Under the pieces are notes generated by a model. That model worked only from the letters and a program-made list of their open reading frames with translations. It ran no database searches and was not told the origin of the DNA. A stretch of DNA of 57,615 nucleotides from an uncultured Bacilli bacterium (GTDB lineage Bacteria > Bacillota_I > Bacilli_A > RF39 > UBA660): positions 1 through 57,615 of the forward strand of contig CAKOKQ010000010.1 in the NCBI GenBank assembly GCA_934095825.1, read 5' to 3'. The position numbers and the translations under genes were made by a program. Below are positions 1 to 8,059 of this stretch, one piece after another. The number at the start of each line of letters is the position of its first letter. Position 1 is the stretch's first letter.

Positions 1-47
1 GCCTTACGAGTTAATTATACACCATTTTAGTGCCAAAGAAAAGACTG

Positions 48-209
48 ATGGCAAAATTTACTTTGTCAACAGTCTGACTATTAATTATATTAATACCTTT
101 AATTGCTCAAGTTAAAATAAGCGGCAGTTATAATAGATATAAGAAAGAAAAGAATACTTGCAAGCTAACAGGACAAGAAGTAGCAAGAAGAATTTTAGAT
201 GAAAATGGT
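48..209 (+). pseudogene. Interrupted 5' end of the YugP-type zinc protease gene
   Basis: In the frame of the downstream zinc protease, codons from an ATG at 48 read MAKFTLSTV, then TGA at 75-77, then LLIILIPLIAQVKISG and a family-typical stretch LTGQEVARRILDENG that runs straight into the protein from 210. Homology to YugP (hydrophobic N-terminus, then the G-Q/A-EVARRIL block) therefore spans the stop. A single TGG-to-TGA change would explain it. No standard start codon lies between the TGA and TTG 210. Bases 1-30 in another frame end in a TAG (28-30) and may be the tail of an upstream gene running off the window. Confidence 0.6.
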
Positions 210-734
210 TTGCAAGATATTCATATTGTTGAAATAAAAGGCGAATTAACAGACCATTATGATCCAACAAGAAAAGTTGTTCGTTTATCAACTGATATAT
301 TTCATGGAGATACTATAGCGGCCGCTGCCGTCGCGGCTCACGAATGTGGCCATGCTATTCAGGATAAAGAAAATTATTCATTTTTAAGAATTCGTTCTGT
401 CATATATCCAGTTGTTAATGTTGCCACCAGTGTTTCATATTACATAATTTTAATAGGCTTTTTATTTCAAGCACTTAAGTTGGTTTACCTTGGTATTGGT
501 TTAACTTGTTGTGGATTGCTTTTCCAATTAGTAACTTTACCAGTTGAGTTTGATGCTTCTAAAAGAGCTTTAAATAAATTAGAAGAATATCACTTGTTAG
601 CTGAAGTTGAAATAGAAGGCGCTAAAAATGTCTTATCAGCAGCCGCTCTAACATATGTTGCAGGCGTTATGGCCTCAATTCTTCAAATATTAAGACTCCT
701 TTTAATCGCCCGTAGTCAAGACCGAGATAATTAG
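210..734 (+). CDS. YugP-family membrane zinc metallopeptidase (intact part)
   Basis: Putative membrane-bound zinc protease of the YugP family (Zn_peptidase_2). The open part carries the HEXXH-type zinc site as HECGHAIQ at about residues 44-51, the family block TDHYDPTRKVVRLS before it, and LPVEFDASKRAL after the membrane pair, the usual third-ligand region. Hydrophobic segments lie at about residues 66-88, 91-112 and 142-168. The first in-frame start is TTG 210, but the conserved EVARRIL block lies upstream, so this is probably not the native start: the native N-terminus is cut off by the TGA at 75-77. It may be a recent pseudogene, a read-through case or a sequence error. The catalytic region itself is undamaged. 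The YugP substrate is not established. Confidence 0.7.
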   Translation: MQDIHIVEIKGELTDHYDPTRKVVRLSTDIFHGDTIAAAAVAAHECGHAIQDKENYSFLRIRSVIYPVVNVATSVSYYIILIGFLFQALKLVYLGIGLTCCGLLFQLVTLPVEFDASKRALNKLEEYHLLAEVEIEGAKNVLSAAALTYVAGVMASILQILRLLLIARSQDRDN

Positions 735-750
735 CACTTGGTCTTTTTTT
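718..750 (+). terminator. Rho-independent terminator after the zinc protease
   Basis: AAGACCGAG (718-726) pairs over nine positions with CTTGGTCTT (737-745), one pair being G-U, followed by a T-run. The left arm overlaps the end of the protease gene. Confidence 0.85.
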
Positions 751-809
751 ATTTGAAAGTCCAAGTAAATTATTATTATTTTTGACGAATTAGCAAGTGA
801 AAGTAAGAC

Positions 810-838
810 TTGTAAATTGTTATAATTTGTGTTAATAT
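810..838 (+). promoter_or_regulatory. Promoter of the three-gene cassette
   Basis: TTGTAA (810-815), 17-bp spacer, TAATAT (833-838), placing a start about 15-20 nt before the 861 ATG. A perfect TATAAT at 821-826 also exists but lacks a well-spaced -35. Confidence 0.5.
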
Positions 839-860
839 AACAGCCGAATGGGGGATACGC

Positions 861-1115
861 ATGAAAATCGGTGATATTAAAGTTATCGATAACATAAACT
901 ATCTCATCTTAGATATACTTGAAAAGAATAATAATATTTATGTTATGGTTACAAAATTAGATAAAAATAACGAACCAACAATGGACGAATACAAAGTCTA
1001 TGAGGTAACAAATGGGGATTGGAAGCAAGAAGAAAATCCAAAAATTTTAAATGGATTGTTACCAATATTTACTGAAAACATTAGAAAATTGGTAGCAAAA
1101 TTAACGGGGGAATAG
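861..1115 (+). CDS. Small protein of unknown function, first gene of cassette
   Basis: An 84-residue protein with no recognised family. It opens with IGDIKVIDNINYLILDILE, a pattern of short alternating strands suggesting a small beta-rich domain, and ends in a short helix-like stretch (LLPIFTENIRKLVAKL). The third gene of this cassette (3526-3783) has the same layout and similar length, so the two are probably distant paralogues. A purine-rich GGGGGA lies just before the ATG. The next gene starts 2 nt after the stop, so the two are translationally linked. It could be a chaperone or adaptor for the large protein; that is inference from position only. Confidence 0.7.
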   Translation: MKIGDIKVIDNINYLILDILEKNNNIYVMVTKLDKNNEPTMDEYKVYEVTNGDWKQEENPKILNGLLPIFTENIRKLVAKLTGE

Positions 1116-1117
1116 AA

Positions 1118-3526
1118 ATGAAAAATAAAGTTATGGAATTAACAAATAAAGAATATGAATATTTACAAAATATTAATTTGAATTTAACTTATCAAGAACA
1201 TATTTATTTTGATTATGATTTTATCATAGATAACATTGATAAAACACCAATTGAAATATATCGTATGAATGACGGTATCGATAAAAGCACACTTTCTTGG
1301 TTTGATGACTTATTTGCTAAAAATTTAGAGTCGTTTTGGGGACCAACTTTTGCTGAAAATTTTACTAATAATTTAAGACGCGATAATGTAGATTGCCCAC
1401 TAAACGATAAAGAAAGTGATATATTTAAAGATTATGTTGCATACAAAAGAATATTTGCTTTGTCTTTAAAAATGATGGCCGAAAATAAAACGGAAACATT
1501 TGTAAAGGCTTATGATGATGGTATTACCACTTCTTCTGATGATGAAGTAAAGGATTATACAGCAAAGCTAAGTTCAACAACTGGCGGTCTTTTTGATACT
1601 CCTGATAAAGGTTATATTAATTTTGGACTTATTATAGAAAAATATAAATATGTTTATAAGGATAAAAAGAAACCAAAGATTCCTGCTAATACCAGTTTTG
1701 AAAAATTAATAAAAATTACACAGAAAGCTGCAAATAATGAAGAGTTAACTAAAGAAGAATTTGAAATTGCGGATTATATCGCCGAAATGATTGAAGAAGA
1801 TTCATTAGAAGAAGCATTTAGTCCTAAAAATCCTAATCAAGTTAATAATCAAATTTATACAATTTTTATTGTTGCAGCTCTAATTGATAGTTTGTTTAAA
1901 AGAAATTACTCTGATGAATATTATAAATTTTTTAAGGACATAGATAGTATAAGCCATGAAACAGAATTAGAAGGTGGTAATAAAAACACCCCATTTGGAG
2001 AATCAATAAAAAATATAACTTCTTATTCAAGCAAAATAAAGATTTTAAATAACTATCAAGATTATGGAAAATATGTTTTTGCTTCTTCATCAAAATATCA
2101 AATGTTAAAAGATAAAAATGGCGTTAGCGATGAAATTGTTGCTGAAGATAATAAAAAATATTTTGATAGACAAGATAATGGTCAAGAAATATTATATAAT
2201 ATAATTGATGGCGATAATACTAAAAAAATGAAACCTAAACTTACTGATGGAGAAATAGAAGCAGATTATTCGACTATTGAGGCAACTCGTAATTTATTGG
2301 AAAATGCAAATGCCAAACAATCAACAAATCATAAATTATCTGAAATTATTGGAAAAATGCTAGAAAAGCAACCGCTAAATGAAGATGAAAAAGAATTATT
2401 ACAAAGTAATAGCATTCCTGAAAATTCTAGTGAAGAATACCTAAAAAATAAAAAAGATGAATTAAATAAAGACGAAACTATCAGAGCTAATTCAATTAAA
2501 ACTTTAGGTGAAGCAGAAAAAATTTTAAAATCTGTAACAAAAAAGCAGAAAAAAGATTTTGGTAAGATTAAAGATAAGGTAAAAGATTTAAAAAATCTTG
2601 CAAACCCAGAAATCTTAAAAAAATGGGCTAAAAAACTACCAAAAGCTGTTTGCCCAATAATTGGTGGTGCTGTTGGCTACAATCTAGCCTTCGTTTTAGG
2701 ACCAGTTGGCATTGTTGCGGCAAACGCCATTGGTGCAATCATAATAACCCAAGCTCGCGCTTATGCTAATATTTTAGCAGAAAAAGAAATAAATGGAGAT
2801 AGTGCTACAATTGGTTCAGCCGAAAAACCATCTAATAAACTATGTAATAAAGTAAGTGCTTTATTAAGAACAGCCAACTTAGAAAAATTAGCTACATTTA
2901 ATATGTTTGAAAAATTATCACAATCAAAATCTGAAAAAATTAGTAATTTCTTCAGTAATAAGGAAGTCTTAATAACTATAGCTAATACTGTTACAGCTGG
3001 TTTAGTAACAATGGATTTAGCTGCTTTAGGAAGAGCCTTTTCTAAATTGGCTAAACATCAAAATGTTGCTCATAATTCTAACAGTAGTGCAAGTAGTTCA
3101 TCAAGCACAGCTAGTTCATCAGCAAATTCTTCAGGTAGCGGCAGTGTAACATCAGGTTCTGGTGCAACTGGCAATGCCACTAATACCGATATATCATCTT
3201 TTAAAGTGGGAGACAATATCGGCACAGAAAGCAAAATAATCAATGGCTATAAAAATTCATATGATGCTTATAACGGAGTTAATGGTGTTCATTTAAATCA
3301 AAGTATTATAAATGATGGTGATACAATCATTAAAAACTTATATTACAATAATAATGGTAAAATGATTAAATTACCTATAGAACATGGTCAAGACATCATC
3401 GAAACTATTGAAAATTTAGGAATAAATCCCAAAGATGTAGTAGCTAACTTAGCTAACAGCGATGGTACTGGTAGAGCTTGGGTACATGTTACCGATGTAG
3501 CCAAAACTTTAGGAAGAAGCTTATAA
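1118..3526 (+). CDS. Large modular protein, unknown function, toxin-like architecture
   Basis: 802 residues, family not recognised. Visible parts in order: a charged helical N-terminal half (1 to about 450); a Lys-rich stretch (about 470-508); a hydrophobic Gly/Ala segment (about 509-545, containing GPVGIVAANAIGAIIITQ); a second apolar stretch (about 616-645); a low-complexity Ser/Gly/Ala linker (about 653-690); and a compact C-terminal domain of about 110 residues. There is no N-terminal signal peptide. A long scaffold, membrane-active middle and linker-borne C-terminal domain resemble polymorphic toxins, but no toxin fold is identified. The stop overlaps the next start (TAATG), and the upstream gene ends 2 nt before the ATG, so the three genes form one tight operon. 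Confidence 0.75.
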   Translation: MKNKVMELTNKEYEYLQNINLNLTYQEHIYFDYDFIIDNIDKTPIEIYRMNDGIDKSTLSWFDDLFAKNLESFWGPTFAENFTNNLRRDNVDCPLNDKESDIFKDYVAYKRIFALSLKMMAENKTETFVKAYDDGITTSSDDEVKDYTAKLSSTTGGLFDTPDKGYINFGLIIEKYKYVYKDKKKPKIPANTSFEKLIKITQKAANNEELTKEEFEIADYIAEMIEEDSLEEAFSPKNPNQVNNQIYTIFIVAALIDSLFKRNYSDEYYKFFKDIDSISHETELEGGNKNTPFGESIKNITSYSSKIKILNNYQDYGKYVFASSSKYQMLKDKNGVSDEIVAEDNKKYFDRQDNGQEILYNIIDGDNTKKMKPKLTDGEIEADYSTIEATRNLLENANAKQSTNHKLSEIIGKMLEKQPLNEDEKELLQSNSIPENSSEEYLKNKKDELNKDETIRANSIKTLGEAEKILKSVTKKQKKDFGKIKDKVKDLKNLANPEILKKWAKKLPKAVCPIIGGAVGYNLAFVLGPVGIVAANAIGAIIITQARAYANILAEKEINGDSATIGSAEKPSNKLCNKVSALLRTANLEKLATFNMFEKLSQSKSEKISNFFSNKEVLITIANTVTAGLVTMDLAALGRAFSKLAKHQNVAHNSNSSASSSSSTASSSANSSGSGSVTSGSGATGNATNTDISSFKVGDNIGTESKIINGYKNSYDAYNGVNGVHLNQSIINDGDTIIKNLYYNNNGKMIKLPIEHGQDIIETIENLGINPKDVVANLANSDGTGRAWVHVTDVAKTLGRSL

Positions 3527-3783
3527 TGAAAGATAAAATAATAAATTTGCAAGATGGAACTTCTATCTATATAGCAGATGAATTAGATTATAACGGTAGG
3601 CGTTATGTCTATGGTCTACAATATGACAAAATGACTGCCAATGTAACAGCTAAATATTATATTTTAGAAGTAATAGTTAGTGATAATAAATTAAAATTAA
3701 AAAGAATTGAAGATAAAATGTTAAAAGATGAAATTTATACACAGTTTACATCTAAACAGTTTGCTAAAATTCTTGAAGATTAA
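3526..3783 (+). CDS. Small protein of unknown function, third gene of cassette
   Basis: 85 residues starting at ATG 3526, whose A is the last base of the preceding TAA. Longer in-frame starts upstream would lie inside the previous gene and are unlikely. The protein (IINLQDGTSIYIADELDYNG onward) shows the same strand-rich start and helix-like C-terminal end as the 84-residue protein at 861, so one small protein flanks the large protein on each side. Partner, immunity or chaperone roles are possible; none is shown by the sequence. Confidence 0.7.
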   Translation: MKDKIINLQDGTSIYIADELDYNGRRYVYGLQYDKMTANVTAKYYILEVIVSDNKLKLKRIEDKMLKDEIYTQFTSKQFAKILED

Positions 3784-3788
3784 AAATG

Positions 3789-3820
3789 AAAGTTTTGTGA
3801 TTTTTTGCACAAAACTTTTT
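3789..3820 (+). terminator. Terminator of the three-gene cassette
   Basis: AAAGTTTTGTG (3789-3799) pairs perfectly with CACAAAACTTT (3808-3818) around an 8-nt loop and runs into T residues. Confidence 0.9.
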
Positions 3821-3873
3821 ATAAATTATAGAATAAAAAAATAACCTAATGTATAATAATTTAAGAGGTTAAT

Positions 3874-4779
3874 ATGCACGAAGTAATAACAGTACAAAAA
3901 TTTAGTGAAAATGAATGGCTTATTGATGGCGTACTAGAAGGAAATTCCAATGCCAAAAATATTGTAATCATGCTTCATGAAGGCGGATATAACAAAGATG
4001 AAAATGGCATTTTTCCTGTAATTGAAAATGATATCATTAAAAAAGAAAATAATAAAATAAAGTTTCAAAATAAACCATATGGCAATTATGAAATTTTAGC
4101 CAATACCATAATAGCTGACTCAGAATTTTGTGTTTTTCGCTACGATATGCGTAATCACGGAAAAAGCTTAGTAAATAATAAAATGGATAAGCGTGATACC
4201 CTATATACTAGACTCGCTAAAGACTTAAAAGATATTCTTAAATATTTGAAAACGAAGTATTCATTTCAAAATATTTATTTTATTGGTACGGGTGTTGGTG
4301 CCTTAACAATTGAATATTACTTAACAAAAATAAGCACAATTCCTGTTAGCACAATAAAACAAGTCCATTTAATATGCCCAACATCGCCACAAATTATTTA
4401 TAACTTAAATCCAAAGTATCAATTTAGTTATCAAAAGCAAGAGTATCTTCTCCAAAATAATAGCCAGTTTACTAAAATAAAGGGGATTTTTGAAGGTAAA
4501 AAGACCATATATGAAGCTGAAGAAAATTATCATATTGAAACTGATTATGGTAAGTTACAAATTCCAACATTTTACTATTTGTCGGCAACTGATAAACTAA
4601 TACCGCTTGAAATATATCTCAAAATTTTAAACCAAGTTAAAGAAATTAATCCCCATATTCAATATGAAATAATTAATAAAAACATCGATTATGGTAACAC
4701 TGACCATGGTTTATATGATGAGTACTCTAGCAATTATCTTTTAAAAGAAATTTACGAAAACATGCAAGAAGCCAATTAG
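3874..4779 (+). CDS. Alpha/beta-hydrolase-fold protein lacking the nucleophile
   Basis: 301 residues with the layout of a serine hydrolase: the oxyanion-loop motif MLHEGG near residue 31, a FRYDMRNHGKS stretch typical of the fold, an acidic residue in SATDKLIPLE (about residue 241) and a candidate catalytic His in NTDHGLYDEY (about residue 276). The nucleophile elbow, normally GxSxG, reads G-T-G-V-G (about residues 138-142), so the Ser is replaced by Gly. It may be a non-catalytic binding protein or use another residue. A TATAAT (3852-3857) and the Shine-Dalgarno AAGAGG precede the ATG. It stands alone, behind a terminator. Confidence 0.75.
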   Translation: MHEVITVQKFSENEWLIDGVLEGNSNAKNIVIMLHEGGYNKDENGIFPVIENDIIKKENNKIKFQNKPYGNYEILANTIIADSEFCVFRYDMRNHGKSLVNNKMDKRDTLYTRLAKDLKDILKYLKTKYSFQNIYFIGTGVGALTIEYYLTKISTIPVSTIKQVHLICPTSPQIIYNLNPKYQFSYQKQEYLLQNNSQFTKIKGIFEGKKTIYEAEENYHIETDYGKLQIPTFYYLSATDKLIPLEIYLKILNQVKEINPHIQYEIINKNIDYGNTDHGLYDEYSSNYLLKEIYENMQEAN

Positions 4780-4917
4780 AAATAAATAAAAAAACTCGTA
4801 GCATATAAAAAACAAGAAAATAATCTCAAAATAAGAAAATTGACTAATTAGTTAATTAAGTAACAATATCAATTAACAAAATTAAATAAACAATTTTTAA
4901 AGAAAGGATATTAAATT

Positions 4918-6519
4918 ATGAATGAAATAAAATGCCCACATTGTAAGACTGTATTTCAAATTGATGAACAATCTTATAACTCTATTGCTAAACAAGTAAG
5001 AGATGAAGAGTTTAGAAAGGATTTACAAGAACGAGAGAGACAATTTAATAATGAAAAAGATACAGCCTTAGAAGTTCAAGAAGCTAATTTAGAAAGAAAA
5101 TATGAAAAAGAGAGTCAAAATCTAAAGGATGAATACACCAAAACAATTAATGAACAACAAACTAAAATAAATGAATTAACAGTAAAATTAGAAAATATTG
5201 ATAATGACCATAGTAATGCTATAAAACTTCAAGAAACAAATTTAGAAAGAAAATATGAAAAAGAGAGTCAAAATCTAAAAGATGAATACACCAAAACAAT
5301 TAATGAACAACAAACTAAAATAAATGAGTTAACAGTAAAATTAAAAAATATTGATAATGACCATAATAACGCTATAAAACTTCAAGAAACAAATTTAGAA
5401 AGAAAATACGAAAAAGAAAGTCAAAATCTAAAGGATGAATACACCAAAACAATTAATGAACAACAAACTAAAATAAATGAGTTAACAGTAAAATTAGAAA
5501 ATATCGATAATGACCATAATAATGCTATAAAACTTCAAGAAACTAAATACAAGTTAGCTTTACAAGAAGAAAAATCAAAGAGTGTTCAAGAGATAGAAAA
5601 ATTAACTACAAAGTTAGAAACTTCTAAGAGTGAATACTTAATTAAAGAAAATTCTTTAAAAGCTACCTACGAAGAAAAAATAAAAGCTAAAGATGAACAG
5701 ATAGCATACTATAAAGACTTTAAAGCCCGTCAATCAACTAAAATGATAGGTGAATCTCTAGAAGTTCATTGTAATACAGAATTTAATAAACTTCGACCAT
5801 TATTTAAAAATGCATACTTTGAAAAAGATAATGATGCTAAAACAGGTTCTAAAGGCGACTTTATTTTCCGAGATTATGATGATGAAGGAACCGAAATAAC
5901 ATCTATAATGTTTGAGATGAAAAATGAAGCTGACATGACAGCAAGCAAACATAAAAACGAAGACTTTTTTAAAGAATTAGATAAAGATCGTCAGGAGAAA
6001 AATTGTGAATATGCTGTCTTAGTATCGCTTTTAGAAATAGATAATGATTATTATAATACGGGTATAGTTGATGTTAGTTATCGTTATCCGAAAATGTATG
6101 TCATAAGACCTCAATTTTTCATTCCTCTAATAACCTTAATAAGAAGTATGGGTTTAAATACATTAGCTTATAAAAAAGAATTAAAATTTGTTCAAAATCA
6201 AAATATTGATATTTCTAACTTTGAAGATAATTTAAATAAATTTAAAGATGATTTTAGTCGCAATTATAACCTTGCCAGTAAAAAGTTTGCGACTGCCATT
6301 GAGGAAATTGATAAAACGATTGACCATTTACAAAAAACTAAAGAAGCCTTATTATCTAGTGATAAAAATTTACGAATTGCTAATGATAAAATTGATGCTA
6401 TAACAATTAAGAAACTAACTAACAATAGTAAAAGCGTTCGTGATATGTTTGATAAATTAAAAGAACAAAAAACTATAACTACTAAAGATAATAATATTAA
6501 CGAAAAAAATAATGATTAA
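4918..6519 (+). CDS. DUF2130 family protein with tandem coiled-coil repeats
   Basis: 533 residues. The N-terminus has a CPHC pair (EIKCPHCKTVFQID), followed by a long coiled coil, then the DUF2130 domain at about residues 270-420 with MIGESLEVHCNTEFNKLR, a GSKGDFIFRDY block and an FEMKNEAD block. The last two have the D...ExK order of PD-(D/E)XK-type nuclease folds. A C-terminal helical tail follows. Within the coiled coil, a 51-residue unit (153 bp at 5077, 5230 and 5383) is repeated three times with near identity. The function of DUF2130 is unknown; a nuclease-like role is inferred from the motif order. The Shine-Dalgarno AAAGGA is well placed. Confidence 0.85.
   Translation: MNEIKCPHCKTVFQIDEQSYNSIAKQVRDEEFRKDLQERERQFNNEKDTALEVQEANLERKYEKESQNLKDEYTKTINEQQTKINELTVKLENIDNDHSNAIKLQETNLERKYEKESQNLKDEYTKTINEQQTKINELTVKLKNIDNDHNNAIKLQETNLERKYEKESQNLKDEYTKTINEQQTKINELTVKLENIDNDHNNAIKLQETKYKLALQEEKSKSVQEIEKLTTKLETSKSEYLIKENSLKATYEEKIKAKDEQIAYYKDFKARQSTKMIGESLEVHCNTEFNKLRPLFKNAYFEKDNDAKTGSKGDFIFRDYDDEGTEITSIMFEMKNEADMTASKHKNEDFFKELDKDRQEKNCEYAVLVSLLEIDNDYYNTGIVDVSYRYPKMYVIRPQFFIPLITLIRSMGLNTLAYKKELKFVQNQNIDISNFEDNLNKFKDDFSRNYNLASKKFATAIEEIDKTIDHLQKTKEALLSSDKNLRIANDKIDAITIKKLTNNSKSVRDMFDKLKEQKTITTKDNNINEKNND
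5077..5535 (+). repeat. Three near-identical 153-bp tandem repeats inside the DUF2130 gene
   Basis: Units begin at 5077, 5230 and 5383, each encoding 51 residues that include LERKYEKESQNLKDEYTKT and INEQQTKINELTVKL. A partial fourth start follows at 5536. The near identity at DNA level implies recent expansion or gene conversion. Confidence 0.9.
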
Positions 6520-6561
6520 ATAACAAATTAAAAGTAATTGTAAAAAGAATAACAAGAATTT

Positions 6562-6596
6562 AAAGTCCCCTTATAAATTTACAAGGCGACTTTTTT
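6562..6596 (+). terminator. Terminator after the DUF2130 gene
   Basis: AAAGTC and CCTT arms (6562-6572) pair with AAGG and GACTTT arms (6583-6593) with a small internal mismatch, followed by T residues. Confidence 0.85.
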
Positions 6597-6738
6597 AAAT
6601 ATTAACTTTTACCAATTTTTCCGTTACCCTAATAATGATTGGCACTTATTTTACATAATAAATAAATTATTTAATTAATTTTCTACTAATTTATTAAAAT
6701 TTTGGTATACTCAAGTTAAGGATAGGTGATTTATTTAA

Positions 6739-7767
6739 ATGAAAGCATTAACTTTGGTAGAACCCAAGAAATTTGCAATAATTGAAAAAGATATACCAGT
6801 TGCTACAGGCAATAAGGTAGTCATAAAAGTAAAAAGAACAGGAATATGTGGGTCAGACATTCATATGATTTGGCAAACAGGTTATAACGCTGGAACAAAC
6901 TTTGTTATTGGTCATGAATTTGCTGGTGAAATATATGATGCTGGCAGTAGCACCACTTTTAAAAAAGGTGATAGAGTAGTGGCTATGGAAATTGATTCTT
7001 GCTTAAAAGATACTTGTGAATTTTGTGGCACTGGCCGTGAAAATATCTGCGACCATGTTTTAGAAGGTGGCGCAGGTATTGGCTCTGATGGTGGATATGG
7101 ACAATATGTGGCCGTAAGAGAAGATATGGTTAGAATTTTACCAGATAATGTTAGCTTTACAGCTGGCGCTATGGTCGAACCCGCTTCCATTTCTATGCAT
7201 GGATTAAAACTTGCCCAAGTAAATGAAAATAGTAAAGTTTTAATAACAGGATGTGGACCCATCGGGATGTTTGCAGCCGCTTGCGCTCATGCCTTAGGAA
7301 TTAAAGAAGTTTATGTTACAGAGGCCAATGATAGTCGTATAAACCTAGTAATAAATTCCGGCTTTGTTAGAGCAGCCTTTGATGCCAAAGATGAACAAAT
7401 TGATAAAAAATTAAAAGAAGTAGCACCATCTGGATTTGATGCCGTAATCGAATGCTCTGGTAATCAAAGTGCTAGTACTATGGGGTTAAACCATTTAAAA
7501 AAAGGCGGTCATATGGTTTTAATTGCCTATGGCAATGCTCCAGAAATTAATGTATTTAACTTTGTTAATAATGAATATCATTTGTCAGGCAGTTTGTTCT
7601 TTACAACGAAAGAATTTGAAAATGTTATCGAACTAATGCACCAAGGAAAATTAGACTTAGAACGATTTGCTAAAGAAATCGAAATGACTGATGTTCAAAC
7701 CTCTTTAGAAAATTTTGAAAAAGGTCTTGATTGTCCAATTAAATTTGTTATTAAAATGAATGATTAG
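6739..7767 (+). CDS. Zinc-dependent medium-chain alcohol/polyol dehydrogenase
   Basis: 342 residues, the usual length for the MDR family that oxidises alcohols or polyols with NAD(P). Catalytic zinc ligands are visible as Cys in GICGSDIH (about residue 37), His-Glu in GHEFAGE (about residue 59) and Glu in MVEPASI (about residue 145). A structural-zinc lobe with four Cys follows at about residues 89-105 in C-x4-C-x2-C-x7-C spacing, two residues longer than the common first gap. The Rossmann nucleotide-binding motif is GCGPIGMFAAA (about residue 172). The closest general types are sorbitol/threonine dehydrogenase-like enzymes; the substrate cannot be read from sequence. TATACT (6706-6711) and AAGGATAGGTG precede the ATG. 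It is monocistronic. Confidence 0.88.
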   Translation: MKALTLVEPKKFAIIEKDIPVATGNKVVIKVKRTGICGSDIHMIWQTGYNAGTNFVIGHEFAGEIYDAGSSTTFKKGDRVVAMEIDSCLKDTCEFCGTGRENICDHVLEGGAGIGSDGGYGQYVAVREDMVRILPDNVSFTAGAMVEPASISMHGLKLAQVNENSKVLITGCGPIGMFAAACAHALGIKEVYVTEANDSRINLVINSGFVRAAFDAKDEQIDKKLKEVAPSGFDAVIECSGNQSASTMGLNHLKKGGHMVLIAYGNAPEINVFNFVNNEYHLSGSLFFTTKEFENVIELMHQGKLDLERFAKEIEMTDVQTSLENFEKGLDCPIKFVIKMND

Positions 7768-7820
7768 AAATCAACTATATGTTAACTATAAAAAATAGTA
7801 CTTAAAAATAATATTTAGTT

Positions 7821-7863
7821 AAAAAGAATAACTATGTTTGCCTAATTATGGTTATTCTTTTTT
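7821..7863 (+). terminator. Terminator after the alcohol dehydrogenase gene
   Basis: AAAAGAATAAC (7822-7832) pairs with GTTATTCTTTT (7851-7861), followed by T residues. Confidence 0.88.
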
Positions 7864-8010
7864 CTTGTCTTTATTTATAAATAATGCTAGAATTATAGGC
7901 GAAAACTTAATATTTTATTTAATATGAAATAAGTTATAAAATAATTTATTAAGTAAATAAAGTATTAATACTAAATAATTAACTAAACTAATAATGATTT
8001 AGAATTTAGA

Positions 8011-8034
8011 TAGTGTGTAAAACTATTCACACTA
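8011..8034. promoter_or_regulatory. Inverted repeat upstream of uvrB
   Basis: TAGTGTG (8011-8017) and CACACTA (8028-8034) are perfect 7-bp arms with a 10-nt gap, lying 12 nt before the uvrB Shine-Dalgarno. It could be a repressor operator or an mRNA hairpin. It does not match the usual Gram-positive LexA box. Confidence 0.45.
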
Positions 8035-8059
8035 CCATAATTTATTGGAGGAATTATAT

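Noticed and set aside
48..209. TGA read as tryptophan (Mycoplasma code)
   Set aside because: TGA terminates rnr, the prepilin gene and surface protein 3 at the expected C-termini, and Trp is TGG throughout.
5077..5535. CRISPR-like array
   Set aside because: The repeats are contiguous coding units in a coiled coil with no spacers.
8011..8034. LexA/SOS box upstream of uvrB
   Set aside because: The inverted repeat TAGTGTG/CACACTA does not match CGAAC-N4-GTTCG.
8045..8059. TTG start for uvrB
   Set aside because: It overlaps the GGAGG that serves ATG 8060 and adds residues not found in UvrB.
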